DNA of 34,854 nt. Source: Solobacterium sp. (GTDB lineage Bacteria; Bacillota_I; Bacilli_A; Erysipelotrichales; Erysipelotrichaceae). This document shows positions 8,642-17,563 of the stretch, piece after piece (positions within the stretch are counted from its first letter, which is position 1; every line of letters starts with the position of its first letter). Both the position numbers and the translations under genes were made by a program. The DNA lies in the NCBI GenBank assembly GCA_024696355.1, contig JAILGV010000134.1, positions 1 through 34,854 on the forward strand, in the 5' to 3' direction. The notes beneath the pieces were generated by a model. That model saw only the letters and a program-made list of their open reading frames with translations, made no database searches and was not told where the DNA came from.

Positions 8642-8665
8642 AGGGAGCTGAAGCTCCTTTCTTTC
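8642..8665 (+). terminator. Terminator of ald unit
   Basis: GGAGCT and AGCTCC pair around GA (short loop, so the inner pairs probably open) and are followed by TTTCTTTCC. Confidence 0.75.
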
Positions 8666-8696
8666 CGTATAGTGACACAAAAGATGTTCTGATAAA

Positions 8697-11339
8697 ATGG
8701 ATAAGATGATAGCAAAGCGGATATTAAAACTACTGTACATCCTGTGCCTGTTCATTGTCTGTCTGCCTGTGCATGTGCATGCGCAGACATCCGGGACAGT
8801 GAATCAGATCAGTGAAGCGGGGCGCGGAATTCTTTTTAATGACGGCTGGAAGTTCTGCGGGGAGGATGGTGCGTTTGCGGAGGCTTCTTTCGACGACAGC
8901 GGCTGGCGGAGCGTGACGCTGCCCCATGACTGGTCAATTGAAAATGAATTCACTGCTGAGGCGGAGGCGGAAAGCGGCTTTCTGAAGGGCGGAACAGGCT
9001 GGTACAGAAAGACGTTTGCTGTTTCCGAAGATCTTTCCGGGAAAAGGTTCACGATTGATTTCGACGGTGTTTATATGAACAGTACGGTTTATGTCAACGG
9101 GGTGAAGCTCGGCACGCATCCCTACGGATATACACCGTTCTCCTTTGATATTACGGACGAACTGATCACTGACGGGACAGCGGAGAATGTGATTGCCGTG
9201 AAAGTCGAAAATGAGCAGCCCAACAGCAGATGGTATTCGGGAAGCGGGATTTACCGGGATGTACGTCTGAACGTGACTGATCCCGTACATGTGTTCCGCT
9301 ATGGCGTACAGATCACTTCGGAGAATCTTCATCAGGAATATCAGGGAGACACCGATACGAAGGTGTGCGTCACCGTGCAGAATGAAACAGACAGCGTGCA
9401 GAGGGTGACCGTCAGAAATACAGTGACCGGCCCCGACGGAAGTGAAGCGGCTTCGGGTTCGCAGGATATTGAAATCGAGGCGGGGCAGAAGGCAGTGACG
9501 GAAGACCATCTGTCTGTTTTCAGGCCGCTGTTATGGACGGTTGACGAGCCGAATCTTTATCGGATGAAAACAGAAATTATCTGCGGCGGGGAAACTGCGG
9601 ATACATATGAGAGCACATACGGATACCGCTGGATCAGCATGGATCCGGAAACCGGCTTCAGTCTGAACGGACAGCCGGTCAAGCTGAAGGGCGTCTGCCT
9701 GCATCATGATCAGGGAGCCCTGGGCGCTGCGGCCTACGATGATGCGATTCTGCGGCAGATCAGAATTATGAAGGATATGGGGGTCAATGCAGTGAGGACG
9801 GCTCATAATCCGGCATCTGAATCTCTGATCCGGATCTGCAGCGAGCAGGGGATCATGGTGATTGAAGAGGCATTTGACACATTCATCAATCCTAAAAACG
9901 GCAACGTCAATGACTACAGCGGGATCTTTTCCCAATGGATCAGAGAAGACAATCAGATCATCAGACCGGCTGATTATGAAATGACATGGGCGGAATTCGA
10001 CGTCCGTTCCATGGCTGAACGCGACAGAAACGCGCCCTGTGTGATTATGTGGTCGGTGGGAAATGAACTGCTGGGCAATATTGAAGGAGATATCAGCGGA
10101 TACCGCGACTGCACGTTTATGCTGCTGGACTGGATCAGAAGAAGCGACTGGTCCAAACTGGTGACGCTGGCTGACAACCTGACCAGTACGCAGAACGGAA
10201 TCAGTCAGGATGCCGTGAAAAAATCCATGCAGAATCAGATGGATGAAGCGATTATGATTGCCGAAGGCGCAATCGGTCTGAACTACGCAGACGGCAGTGC
10301 ATATGATCAGTTTCATGCCGAACATCCGGACTGGCCGATTTACGGGTCTGAAACTTCAAGCGCACTTTCCAGCAGGAGCTGGTACAGTACATACGGCATT
10401 GACAGCAGAAATCATCAGGTTTCATCACGGATCAGTGACAAGGCAGCTGCGGAATGGGGAGAAACCGCTGCGCAGGCATGGCTGGATGTAATTACAAGAG
10501 ATTTCACGGCAGGCGGGTTCATCTGGACGGGATTTGATTATATCGGTGAACCGGAACCCTGGAACGGCGTTGAGCCCGGTTCCGTGACGGGAGGACAGCC
10601 GTCCCCGAAATCGTCATATTTCGGTGCCGTGGATACCGCCGGCTTTGAAAAGGATACCTATTATTTCTACAGAAGCCAGTGGAATGACGATTCCGTGACG
10701 CTTCATATTCTTCCGTCATGGGACAAAAAGGAAGTGAAGCGTTTCCTCGGCTTTACGAAAGTCGTTGTTTACAGCAATGCGCCGCAGGTTGAACTGTTTC
10801 TCAACGGAAAATCCCTCGGTGTGAAAAAATATGAGTCTTTTGAAACAGAGCACGGATATACGTATCAGCTGTATAAAAAACAGCCGTATTATTCGTGGAC
10901 GGTATTCTTCAGAAGCGGTGTTCTGAGTGCAAAAGCCTATGATGAGGAAGGACGCGAAATCACGGAAACAACAGGCCGGAACGTAACGGCAACCCCGTCT
11001 GAAGCTGCTTCGCTTCTGCTGTCTGCAGAATCGCAAGCTTCCGGAAAAGGCGGACTTGTCTACATCAGTGCCGACATAACGGATGCCGAAGGAAACCCGG
11101 TTATAACAGATGACAGGAAGATACACTTTGTTCTGGAGGGAGAAGGAAGAATCCTCGGTACGGATAACGGAAACGCGGCGGATATTTCCTCTTACCGGGG
11201 CATTTCCGATACCGAAGCTTACCGCAGTACATTCCGCGGAAAAGCTCTGGTTATCATACAGGCAGAAGGAGCGTTCCGCCTGCTTGCGGAAGCTGAGGGA
11301 CTGCCGTCTGCGCAGATTGCGGGGGAGGTGCCGGAATGA
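8697..11339 (+). CDS. Secreted glycoside hydrolase family 2 (beta-galactosidase-like)
   Basis: The 880-residue protein opens with a signal peptide (about residues 1-30, hydrophobic LLYILCLFIVCLPVHVHAQ). Next come the GH2 sugar-binding domain (about 35-205), an Ig-like domain, the TIM barrel (about 310-620), a DUF4982-like domain (YSNAPQVELFLNGKSLG) and a final Ig-like domain. The acid/base is E457 in MWSVGNE and the nucleophile E552 in IYGSETSS. No LPXTG anchor is present, so the enzyme should be released or loosely held. It is coupled by ATGA to an MFS transporter, which suggests uptake of the freed sugar. The start is uncertain: no good ribosome site precedes 8697, and the ATG at 8706 is equally possible. 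The exact glycan is unknown. Confidence 0.93.
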   Translation: MDKMIAKRILKLLYILCLFIVCLPVHVHAQTSGTVNQISEAGRGILFNDGWKFCGEDGAFAEASFDDSGWRSVTLPHDWSIENEFTAEAEAESGFLKGGTGWYRKTFAVSEDLSGKRFTIDFDGVYMNSTVYVNGVKLGTHPYGYTPFSFDITDELITDGTAENVIAVKVENEQPNSRWYSGSGIYRDVRLNVTDPVHVFRYGVQITSENLHQEYQGDTDTKVCVTVQNETDSVQRVTVRNTVTGPDGSEAASGSQDIEIEAGQKAVTEDHLSVFRPLLWTVDEPNLYRMKTEIICGGETADTYESTYGYRWISMDPETGFSLNGQPVKLKGVCLHHDQGALGAAAYDDAILRQIRIMKDMGVNAVRTAHNPASESLIRICSEQGIMVIEEAFDTFINPKNGNVNDYSGIFSQWIREDNQIIRPADYEMTWAEFDVRSMAERDRNAPCVIMWSVGNELLGNIEGDISGYRDCTFMLLDWIRRSDWSKLVTLADNLTSTQNGISQDAVKKSMQNQMDEAIMIAEGAIGLNYADGSAYDQFHAEHPDWPIYGSETSSALSSRSWYSTYGIDSRNHQVSSRISDKAAAEWGETAAQAWLDVITRDFTAGGFIWTGFDYIGEPEPWNGVEPGSVTGGQPSPKSSYFGAVDTAGFEKDTYYFYRSQWNDDSVTLHILPSWDKKEVKRFLGFTKVVVYSNAPQVELFLNGKSLGVKKYESFETEHGYTYQLYKKQPYYSWTVFFRSGVLSAKAYDEEGREITETTGRNVTATPSEAASLLLSAESQASGKGGLVYISADITDAEGNPVITDDRKIHFVLEGEGRILGTDNGNAADISSYRGISDTEAYRSTFRGKALVIIQAEGAFRLLAEAEGLPSAQIAGEVPE

Positions 11340-12535
11340 ACCTCTCACGGATCAGGACGGATTATTCGCATACAATCTATGCGTCCTATATCGGTTATAT
11401 AACACAGGCGATTATCAATAACTTTGCCCCGCTGCTGTTTCTTCACTTCATGAGTGAGTATTCGTTTTCGCTGCGGCAGATTACGCTGATTACCACGCTT
11501 AATTTTCTTGTGCAGCTTCTGGTTGATCTGATATCCGCAAAAACGATTGACCGCATCGGATACCGGAAGGCCGTCATGGCTGCACATGTATTTTCTGCGG
11601 CCGGTCTTGCCGGTCTTGCCGTTCTTCCGGATATTCTGCCGTCATATGCCGGTCTTCTTCTGTGCGTTGTCCTGTATGCGGTCGGCGGAGGAATCATTGA
11701 GGTTCTGATTTCACCGATTGTGGAATCCTGTCCGACAGAGAAAAAAGAAGCGGCTATGGCGCTTCTGCATTCCTTCTACTGCTGGGGTCATCTCGGTGTG
11801 GTATTGATTTCAACGCTGTTCTTTGCCTCTGCCGGCATCAGCCGCTGGCGTATTCTTGCTTTTGCCTATGCTTCAGTGCCGCTGTTCAATCTGGTTTATT
11901 TCAGCATGGTTCCGATTTATCCGATTGTAAAGGAAGGCAGCGGAATGTCAATCAGGGGACTGATGCGCAGCGGTTTCTTCTGGCTGCTGTTTATGCTTAT
12001 GATCTGTGCCGGAGCCAGCGAGCAGGCGATGAGTCAGTGGAGCAGTGCCTTTGCCGAGTCGGCGCTTCATGTGTCGAAGACGGTCGGTGATCTGGCCGGG
12101 CCGAGTGCTTTTGCGCTGTTTATGGGAACGGCACGCGCCCTGTACGGCAGATACAGTGAAAAACTGCCGCTTCTGAAAGCAATGATCGCATCCTCTGTGT
12201 TATGTATTTTCTGCTATTTCCTGGCGGCCTTCGGCGGGAGTCCGGCAGCCGGTCTTCTCGGCTGCGCCGTATGCGGTTTTTCCGTGGGGATTCTGTGGCC
12301 GGGGACGTTTTCGCTGGCTGCGAAGGGAATGCCTGCAGGAGGAACTGCAATGTATGCGCTTCTTGCTCTGGCCGGAGACGTGGGATGCTCTTCGGGTCCG
12401 ACTGCCGTCGGTATGATCGCCTCCCTGTTTTCCGGAAATATGAAGGCGGGTCTGACAGCCGCCGTGATTTTCCCGGTTCTGATGATGACCGGCAGTATTA
12501 TTGCCCTGAAACTGTCTTCAAAAAAGGAAAGCTGA
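11336..12535 (+). CDS. MFS transporter, probably for a sugar
   Basis: The 399-residue protein has twelve predicted membrane helices and MFS loop marks, including DRIGYRKAV between helices 2 and 3. Its layout resembles FucP/GlcP-type sugar:cation symporters. It overlaps the GH2 stop by four bases, so the two are co-translated and probably serve one substrate: the GH2 enzyme cleaves outside and this carrier imports the product. The specificity cannot be read from sequence. Confidence 0.88.
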   Translation: MNLSRIRTDYSHTIYASYIGYITQAIINNFAPLLFLHFMSEYSFSLRQITLITTLNFLVQLLVDLISAKTIDRIGYRKAVMAAHVFSAAGLAGLAVLPDILPSYAGLLLCVVLYAVGGGIIEVLISPIVESCPTEKKEAAMALLHSFYCWGHLGVVLISTLFFASAGISRWRILAFAYASVPLFNLVYFSMVPIYPIVKEGSGMSIRGLMRSGFFWLLFMLMICAGASEQAMSQWSSAFAESALHVSKTVGDLAGPSAFALFMGTARALYGRYSEKLPLLKAMIASSVLCIFCYFLAAFGGSPAAGLLGCAVCGFSVGILWPGTFSLAAKGMPAGGTAMYALLALAGDVGCSSGPTAVGMIASLFSGNMKAGLTAAVIFPVLMMTGSIIALKLSSKKES

Positions 12536-12568
12536 ACGGATTCTCATCTGGTCTTATATAATTGCTTC

Positions 12569-12602
12569 AAACTGGCTATATTATAGTATCAGTTTGTTTT
12601 TT
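12569..12602 (+). promoter_or_regulatory. Dyad element between MFS gene and pyridoxamine kinase
   Basis: AAACTG (12569-12574) and CAGTTT (12590-12595) flank an inner CTATA/TATAG dyad and are followed by GTTTTTT. It could be a weak terminator for the MFS gene, an operator over the kinase promoter (TTGCTT at 12562, TAGTAT at 12584), or both. The rest of this 97-base gap is featureless. Confidence 0.45.
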
Positions 12603-12632
12603 ATAATGAGACCGTTAAATGGGGGTACTCAT

Positions 12633-13463
12633 ATGAAAAAAGTAGTGACGATGCAGGATATTTCCTGTGTCGGGAAATGCTCTCTTACCGTTGCTCTTCC
12701 GATTCTTTCAGCAATGGGAATCGAAACAGCGGTGATTCCGACAGCCGTATTATCTACACATACTATGTTTCAGGGGTTTACGTTCCATGATCTTACCGAT
12801 GAGATTGTTCCTGTGATGGAACACTGGAAGAAGGAAGGCTTCCGCTTTGACGCTGTATATACCGGCTATCTGGGTTCTTTCCGGCAGCTGGACTGCGCCG
12901 CAAAGCTGTTTGAAGACTTCGGGAAAGACGGACTGAAGATTGTTGATCCGTGCATGGCGGACAACGGAAAGCTGTATCCGGGATTTACACCGGAGTTTGC
13001 ACGCGAAATGGCAAAGCTCTGCGGAAAGGCAGACATTATCTGCCCGAACATGACGGAGGCGTCATTCCTGCTCGATATTCCGTACGTGACTTCCTATGAT
13101 GAGACATATGTCAGGGATGTTCTGAAGAAGCTGACTGCGCTGGGTTCAAAGAAGGCAGTTATTACAGGTATTTCCCTGGACGGGGAAACACTCGGTGCCT
13201 ATGCATATGATTCGGAGGCAGACCGTTATCTGAGCTACTTCACGGAAGAAGAGGCCAGACACTTCCACGGAACAGGCGATATCTGGGCCAGCACCATGTG
13301 CGGAGCACTGGTCAACGGTAAATCTTTCGATGAATCAATCGCAATTGCCTGCGATTACGTGAAGGAATGCATTCATGTGACACTGGAGGAACCGGACTAC
13401 AACACCTACGGTGTGAATTTCGAACAGGCGGTCCCGTCACTGATCAGAAGACTCGGACACTGA
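12633..13463 (+). CDS. pdxK: Pyridoxamine/pyridoxal kinase
   Basis: The 276-residue protein is a ribokinase-superfamily vitamin B6 kinase, phosphorylating pyridoxamine, pyridoxal or pyridoxine with ATP in PLP salvage. It begins MKKVVTMQDISCVGKCSLT, where the conserved serine/GKCS region contacts B6. It carries the anion-hole and catalytic Asp motif GTGDIW near residue 215. Family members of this pyridoxamine-kinase type are about 275-290 residues. I chose 12633 over the upstream in-frame ATG at 12594 because GGGGG lies seven bases before it and the upstream codons fall in the dyad/promoter. It is a single-gene unit. Confidence 0.92.
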   Translation: MKKVVTMQDISCVGKCSLTVALPILSAMGIETAVIPTAVLSTHTMFQGFTFHDLTDEIVPVMEHWKKEGFRFDAVYTGYLGSFRQLDCAAKLFEDFGKDGLKIVDPCMADNGKLYPGFTPEFAREMAKLCGKADIICPNMTEASFLLDIPYVTSYDETYVRDVLKKLTALGSKKAVITGISLDGETLGAYAYDSEADRYLSYFTEEEARHFHGTGDIWASTMCGALVNGKSFDESIAIACDYVKECIHVTLEEPDYNTYGVNFEQAVPSLIRRLGH

Positions 13464-13483
13464 AAAACAATCCGGAAAGTAAG

Positions 13484-13543
13484 AAAACTGCTCTGACAGG
13501 CAGATACGACAATGTCATATCCGCTGCGCAAAGCAGTTTTTTT
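13484..13543. terminator. Long bidirectional terminator between pdxK and the SNF2 gene
   Basis: AAAACTGCT (13484-13492) pairs with AGCAGTTTT (13532-13540). The loop holds a second dyad (GATAcGACA with TGTCaTATC), so the RNA can form one extended hairpin. Seven T follow on the plus strand, and a T-rich tract (TTTTCTTACTTT) follows on the minus strand, so it can serve both converging genes. Confidence 0.75.
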
Positions 13544-13580
13544 CGTTTCAATGCGGCTGTTCTGCCCTGACCCGGAAGTC

Positions 13581-16500
13581 TCAGTCGAGAATTCCCAGCA
13601 GATCTTCTCTTGTGAATGATGTGCTGGACATGCTTTCGTAAGACAGAATATCTTCCGCAAGTCCGGCTTTTTTCTTCTGGAGTTCAATAATCCGTTCTTC
13701 GATGGTATCCTTCATGATCAGCCGGAAAACAGTGACAACATTTTTCTGACCGATCCTGTGGGCACGGTCGCTGGCCTGATTTTCGACGGCAGTGTTCCAC
13801 CACGGATCATAGTGAATGACGATATCCGCCGCAGCCAGATTGAGCCCTGTGCCGCCTGCTTTCAGTGATATGCAGAATACCGGAACGTCATCGCTGTCAA
13901 AGGATTCCACCATTTCCGTGCGCTGCCGCTTCGGCGTGGCGCCTGTCAGCAGATGATACCGGATATTCTCTTTTTCCAGCCGTTCCGTCAGAATATCAAG
14001 CATTGATGCAAACTGCGAGAACAGAAGGATCTTGTGCCCGCCTTCGGCCGCAGAGCGGATCATATCGATGCACAGGTCTTCCTTGGCCGAGTTTTCCCTG
14101 TAGTTTTCATAAATCAGGGAAGGGGAACAGCAGATCTGCCTGAGCCGTGTCAGTTCGGAAAGGACCATGATTTTGTTTTCCCTGAATTCCTGATCGCTCT
14201 GTTTGCCGAGAATTTTCTTCAGCCGCTGTGCCCTGGCCTGATAGAGGAGCTTCTGCTCACCCTCGGGCTGTGAGTAGATAACCTCCTCCAGCTTGGGAGG
14301 AAGGTCTGTCAGCACATCCTTCTTGAGTCTTCGCAGGATAAAGGGACCGGTCATCCGCTGCAGGCGCAGACGCGCCTCATCGTCATTGTAAAGAACAATT
14401 GCTTCCTCGATTTCCTTTTTGAACCGGGCATAGCTGAACAGAAGGCCGGGCATGAGATAGTCAAAGATGCTCCAGAGCTCGGACAGTCTGTTTTCAATCG
14501 GCGTGCCGGTCAGGGCAATCCGGAAACTGCTTCTGATTAATTTGACTGCCCTGGCAGCCTGGGTGCTGCTGTTTTTGATATACTGCGCTTCGTCTATGAC
14601 CTGGCAGAAGAAATCCATCTCCGCATAGGTATCGAGATCACGCTTGAGAAGGTCATAGGAAGTGATCAGCACTGCGTCTTCACTGCTCATGCGGATGCGT
14701 TCCCTGCGCAGGCCTGCCGGTCCGGCAATGATTTCAGCCGGCATATCCGGAGCGAACTTCCGGAATTCGCTGGACCAGTTATAGACCAGAGACGCCGGGC
14801 ATACGACAAGGCTTCTCTTTCTGTCTTTTCTGCTTTCCAGAAAGGCGATCACCTGCAGGGTTTTGCCGAGTCCCATTTCATCTGCCAGAAGTCCCGAAAA
14901 CCTGCTTTCGTTCAGAGCACAGAGCCATGAAAAACCTTTTTTCTGATAATCACGCATGATGCTTTTCAGACGGCCGGAGGGTTCATATACTTTCTGCCGC
15001 ATCTCTGTCATCCGCTTTATAAGTTCGGAAAAATGTTCGTCACGTTCCAGCAGAAGGGATGTGCCGTCCAGTTCATTCAGATAGAAGGCACGGAACGCAG
15101 GGATATCCGAATGTCCTGCGCGTACGTCTTTCTGGGGAATCTGCAGGTCACGGCTGACGGCATCAAGAGACTGAAGACTTTCCGAGGCATTGACAAAACT
15201 GCCGTTTTTCAGACGGTAGAATTTTTTTCTGCGGTCATATTTTGAAAGAATGTCCGCCAGTTCCGCGTTCGTAAGCTCATCTGAAGATACATCGATATTC
15301 AGCAGACCGCCGGAAGCGGAAACACCGACTCTGATATGGGGAGAGGGAAGCACAAAGAGTTTCTTGAGTTTGTCGGAAACAAATACCGAAGCCTGCTTCT
15401 GCATCATCGGTATGCCTTCCGTCAGCAGGGCATAGATTCTGTCATCATCGTCAATAACACAGAGAAGATGATTCTGCGGATCATAGGAGTTGAACCATGG
15501 CGACAGCCTGCGGTCCGTTTCGCTTTCCGCGGAATGATCCCTGCCTGTGCCTGCTGTGTTTTCCCTGTCGAGGATATTGTATCTGCCTGATGTATAGCAT
15601 GCGTCTATCCGGCAGGTAATCAGATTGTTCTGCGGCAGATCAAGATAAATCTCAAATGAAGGTTTCTCCGGCAGATAGATTTCAATGGGGAAATCCGGAG
15701 AGAAAACAGGCACGAACGTATTTGCTCTGACATAGATTTTTGAAGCAAATGCCTCCAGATCGCTTTCGGCAAGGAACTGCGGTGTGCCGGCAGCTTCCGA
15801 GAGGTTCTCCATTAAGGCGGTTACCGTGCTGTCCTTCAGCGGTGACCTGATGATGGCGTTTTCTCCTGAGCATATGAAATACAGATACTCCCTTCCCCTG
15901 AACAGTGTGAAAGGAAGCGAGGAGAGGGTATAGCCGCCGGAGCATTTTCTGAGTGTGATCTGAATATCCGGCATGCCGTCCCTGATTGTATACAGGCATT
16001 TCACATATCGGTCGCCGCCGTAAATGCCCGTGTCTTCAACTGCCCTGATAAAATCATCGAGCAGGGTATCCCTGAGTGTAAGCTCCCGCCTGCGGGAAGG
16101 GGCATAGCTCTGCATCCATCCCCGCAGATACAGAGTGTCGCCGACGCTGACAATCCGGCTGAGCATGGAAATCAGAGGCTTTGACTGCTCTGTGAAAGCG
16201 TCCGCGGTATGAACAAATGTCAGGTTTTTCCCGTAGGTGATTTCTTCCTCATGTTCTATGGAACGTACAAAGCTCTCAATGTCCCTGATAATATACTTTT
16301 TCCCGCCGGTCCGCCCGATTTTGAAACTGACGGTCATTGCGTTCGCGGCGCCTTCCTCAAATTCGCAGACCAGCTCGACCTGACCGTTTTCGCTTCCTGT
16401 TACCGGAACGGGATCGGTGTTTTCGATCAGCGCCCGCAGCCGGAAGTCAGTAACAGGGACGAATACTCTGTCCGGATTTTCAGGGGCGGTTCCGGTTGTT

Positions 16501-16814
16501 TCGGGCAGTTCCCTGATGTCATAAATCACCTTCATCAGCATGGCGCAGATATGCTTGCACAGTGTGCCGTTCTGTTCGGCATACGGACATGTGCAGTCAT
16601 AGCTGATGATTCTGTCCCCCTCACGGTCCAGTACGGCATCCGCCCTGTAGCGTGTGGCACTGTGGGCGGAGCGCACGTATGCATAGAGGTGATGCCCGTA
16701 GCCGCCGTCCTGATCAAGGCGGACACTGCCGACATGCCCGTCATAGTACAGATTTCTGCCCCGTTCCAGAATACGGCCCGGCACATAATATGAAAGCTCT
16801 TCTTCCGTAAGCAT
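13581..16814 (-). CDS. SNF2-family helicase with N-terminal SWIM zinc finger
   Basis: The 1077-residue protein has a SWIM zinc finger at residues 74-88 (C74-x-C76-x9-C86-x-H88), a long bacterial SNF2-associated middle region, then the two-lobe SNF2 ATPase. Motif I is DEMGLGKT (near residue 648) and motif II DEAQYIKN. The second lobe has SLKAGGTGLNLA, DPWWNTAVENQ and DRAHRIGQ (motifs V-VI). Such proteins are RapA/HepA-like DNA translocases that remodel protein-DNA or RNA polymerase complexes. The frame can be read from a GTG at 16820, but AAGGAGG sits correctly only for the ATG at 16814. It is divergent from the YgjP-like gene and converges on pdxK. Confidence 0.95.
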   Translation of the reverse strand: MLTEEELSYYVPGRILERGRNLYYDGHVGSVRLDQDGGYGHHLYAYVRSAHSATRYRADAVLDREGDRIISYDCTCPYAEQNGTLCKHICAMLMKVIYDIRELPETTGTAPENPDRVFVPVTDFRLRALIENTDPVPVTGSENGQVELVCEFEEGAANAMTVSFKIGRTGGKKYIIRDIESFVRSIEHEEEITYGKNLTFVHTADAFTEQSKPLISMLSRIVSVGDTLYLRGWMQSYAPSRRRELTLRDTLLDDFIRAVEDTGIYGGDRYVKCLYTIRDGMPDIQITLRKCSGGYTLSSLPFTLFRGREYLYFICSGENAIIRSPLKDSTVTALMENLSEAAGTPQFLAESDLEAFASKIYVRANTFVPVFSPDFPIEIYLPEKPSFEIYLDLPQNNLITCRIDACYTSGRYNILDRENTAGTGRDHSAESETDRRLSPWFNSYDPQNHLLCVIDDDDRIYALLTEGIPMMQKQASVFVSDKLKKLFVLPSPHIRVGVSASGGLLNIDVSSDELTNAELADILSKYDRRKKFYRLKNGSFVNASESLQSLDAVSRDLQIPQKDVRAGHSDIPAFRAFYLNELDGTSLLLERDEHFSELIKRMTEMRQKVYEPSGRLKSIMRDYQKKGFSWLCALNESRFSGLLADEMGLGKTLQVIAFLESRKDRKRSLVVCPASLVYNWSSEFRKFAPDMPAEIIAGPAGLRRERIRMSSEDAVLITSYDLLKRDLDTYAEMDFFCQVIDEAQYIKNSSTQAARAVKLIRSSFRIALTGTPIENRLSELWSIFDYLMPGLLFSYARFKKEIEEAIVLYNDDEARLRLQRMTGPFILRRLKKDVLTDLPPKLEEVIYSQPEGEQKLLYQARAQRLKKILGKQSDQEFRENKIMVLSELTRLRQICCSPSLIYENYRENSAKEDLCIDMIRSAAEGGHKILLFSQFASMLDILTERLEKENIRYHLLTGATPKRQRTEMVESFDSDDVPVFCISLKAGGTGLNLAAADIVIHYDPWWNTAVENQASDRAHRIGQKNVVTVFRLIMKDTIEERIIELQKKKAGLAEDILSYESMSSTSFTREDLLGILD

Positions 16815-16820
16815 TGGCAC

Positions 16821-16867
16821 ACCTCCTTAAAAAAATATTATATCATGGTGTCTGTTATAATAATTCC
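16821..16867. promoter_or_regulatory. Divergent promoter region, SNF2 gene and YgjP-like gene
   Basis: In 50 bases there is a TATAAT-like box on the minus strand (complement of ATTATA near 16837) for the SNF2 gene and TATAAT at 16856-16861 on the plus strand for the peptidase gene. The -35 elements must overlap, so the two genes are likely to compete for or share RNA polymerase. The AAGGAGG of the SNF2 gene is also here. Confidence 0.55.
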
Positions 16868-16891
16868 ATGGAGATGCTGATAGGCGGGCGG

Positions 16892-17563
16892 ATGACGGAA
16901 ATTGAAGTTGTCCGCAAAAAAATTAAAAACATGTATCTGCGCGTCAGAGAGGACGGGTCCCTGCTGGTAACCTGCGGCAGATATACGGCACAGAAGGATA
17001 TTCTGCGTTTTGTATCATCCAGGGAGGAATGGATCATCAAAGCACAGCTGAGAATGCAGAAACATGAAAGCGTCAACAGGGAAGGCGTCAACGGGCCGGT
17101 AGTGTACTGGCTGGGAGAAAAGAAGTATGCTGTTTACGTGCAGGCAAAAAGAGACAGCTGCACAGTGGACGGTGACATCATCACGTTTTATCTGAAAGAG
17201 GAGACCGCTGAGCGGATTCAGAAAGCATTCCGGAAAGCGGCCAACGATAAACTGATGAGTCTGATCAATGAATACAGAGGAGAATGGGACAGGAAAATCT
17301 GCGAAGCTGCCGGGCTTCAGATTCCTGAGATTAATATGCGTTATATGACGGGCAGATGGGGCGTCAACCATATCGGGAAAAACTACATTACCATGAGCAC
17401 GCGGCTGATTCATTATCCCGTGGAGGCACTGGAGTATGTGCTTCTGCATGAATATGTGCATTTTCTGGTGCCTGATCATTCCCGGCGCTTTTACAGTACG
17501 GTCCGGCATTTTATGCCGGAATACAAAGCATATGAAAAGCTTTTGAAACAGGAGGTTTTATGA
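16892..17563 (+). CDS. YgjP-like (DUF45) zinc metallopeptidase-fold protein
   Basis: The 223-residue protein matches the YgjP/DUF45 family. It has the N-terminal strand run IEVVRKKIKNMYLRV, the family motif GRWGVNHIGKNYITMSTRLI, the zinc site HEYVH (HExxH) and the downstream third ligand region DHSRRFY. These proteins are often found near restriction or repair genes, and their substrate is not settled. The start is unsure: TATAAT at 16856-16861 predicts transcription from about 16868, where an ATG would be leaderless. The ATG at 16892 has AGGCGG upstream and matches the family's usual N-terminus, so I chose it. It overlaps the MscS gene by four bases. Confidence 0.85.
   Translation: MTEIEVVRKKIKNMYLRVREDGSLLVTCGRYTAQKDILRFVSSREEWIIKAQLRMQKHESVNREGVNGPVVYWLGEKKYAVYVQAKRDSCTVDGDIITFYLKEETAERIQKAFRKAANDKLMSLINEYRGEWDRKICEAAGLQIPEINMRYMTGRWGVNHIGKNYITMSTRLIHYPVEALEYVLLHEYVHFLVPDHSRRFYSTVRHFMPEYKAYEKLLKQEVL

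Noticed and set aside
9531-10325. Minus-strand open frame of 264 codons inside the GH2 gene
   Set aside because: The plus strand encodes the GH2 catalytic barrel with both catalytic Glu; the antisense product has no recognisable domain.
12594-12632. Upstream ATG extending the pyridoxamine kinase by 13 residues
   Set aside because: The extension falls in the dyad/promoter and lacks a ribosome site, whereas 12633 has one and matches the family's N-terminus.
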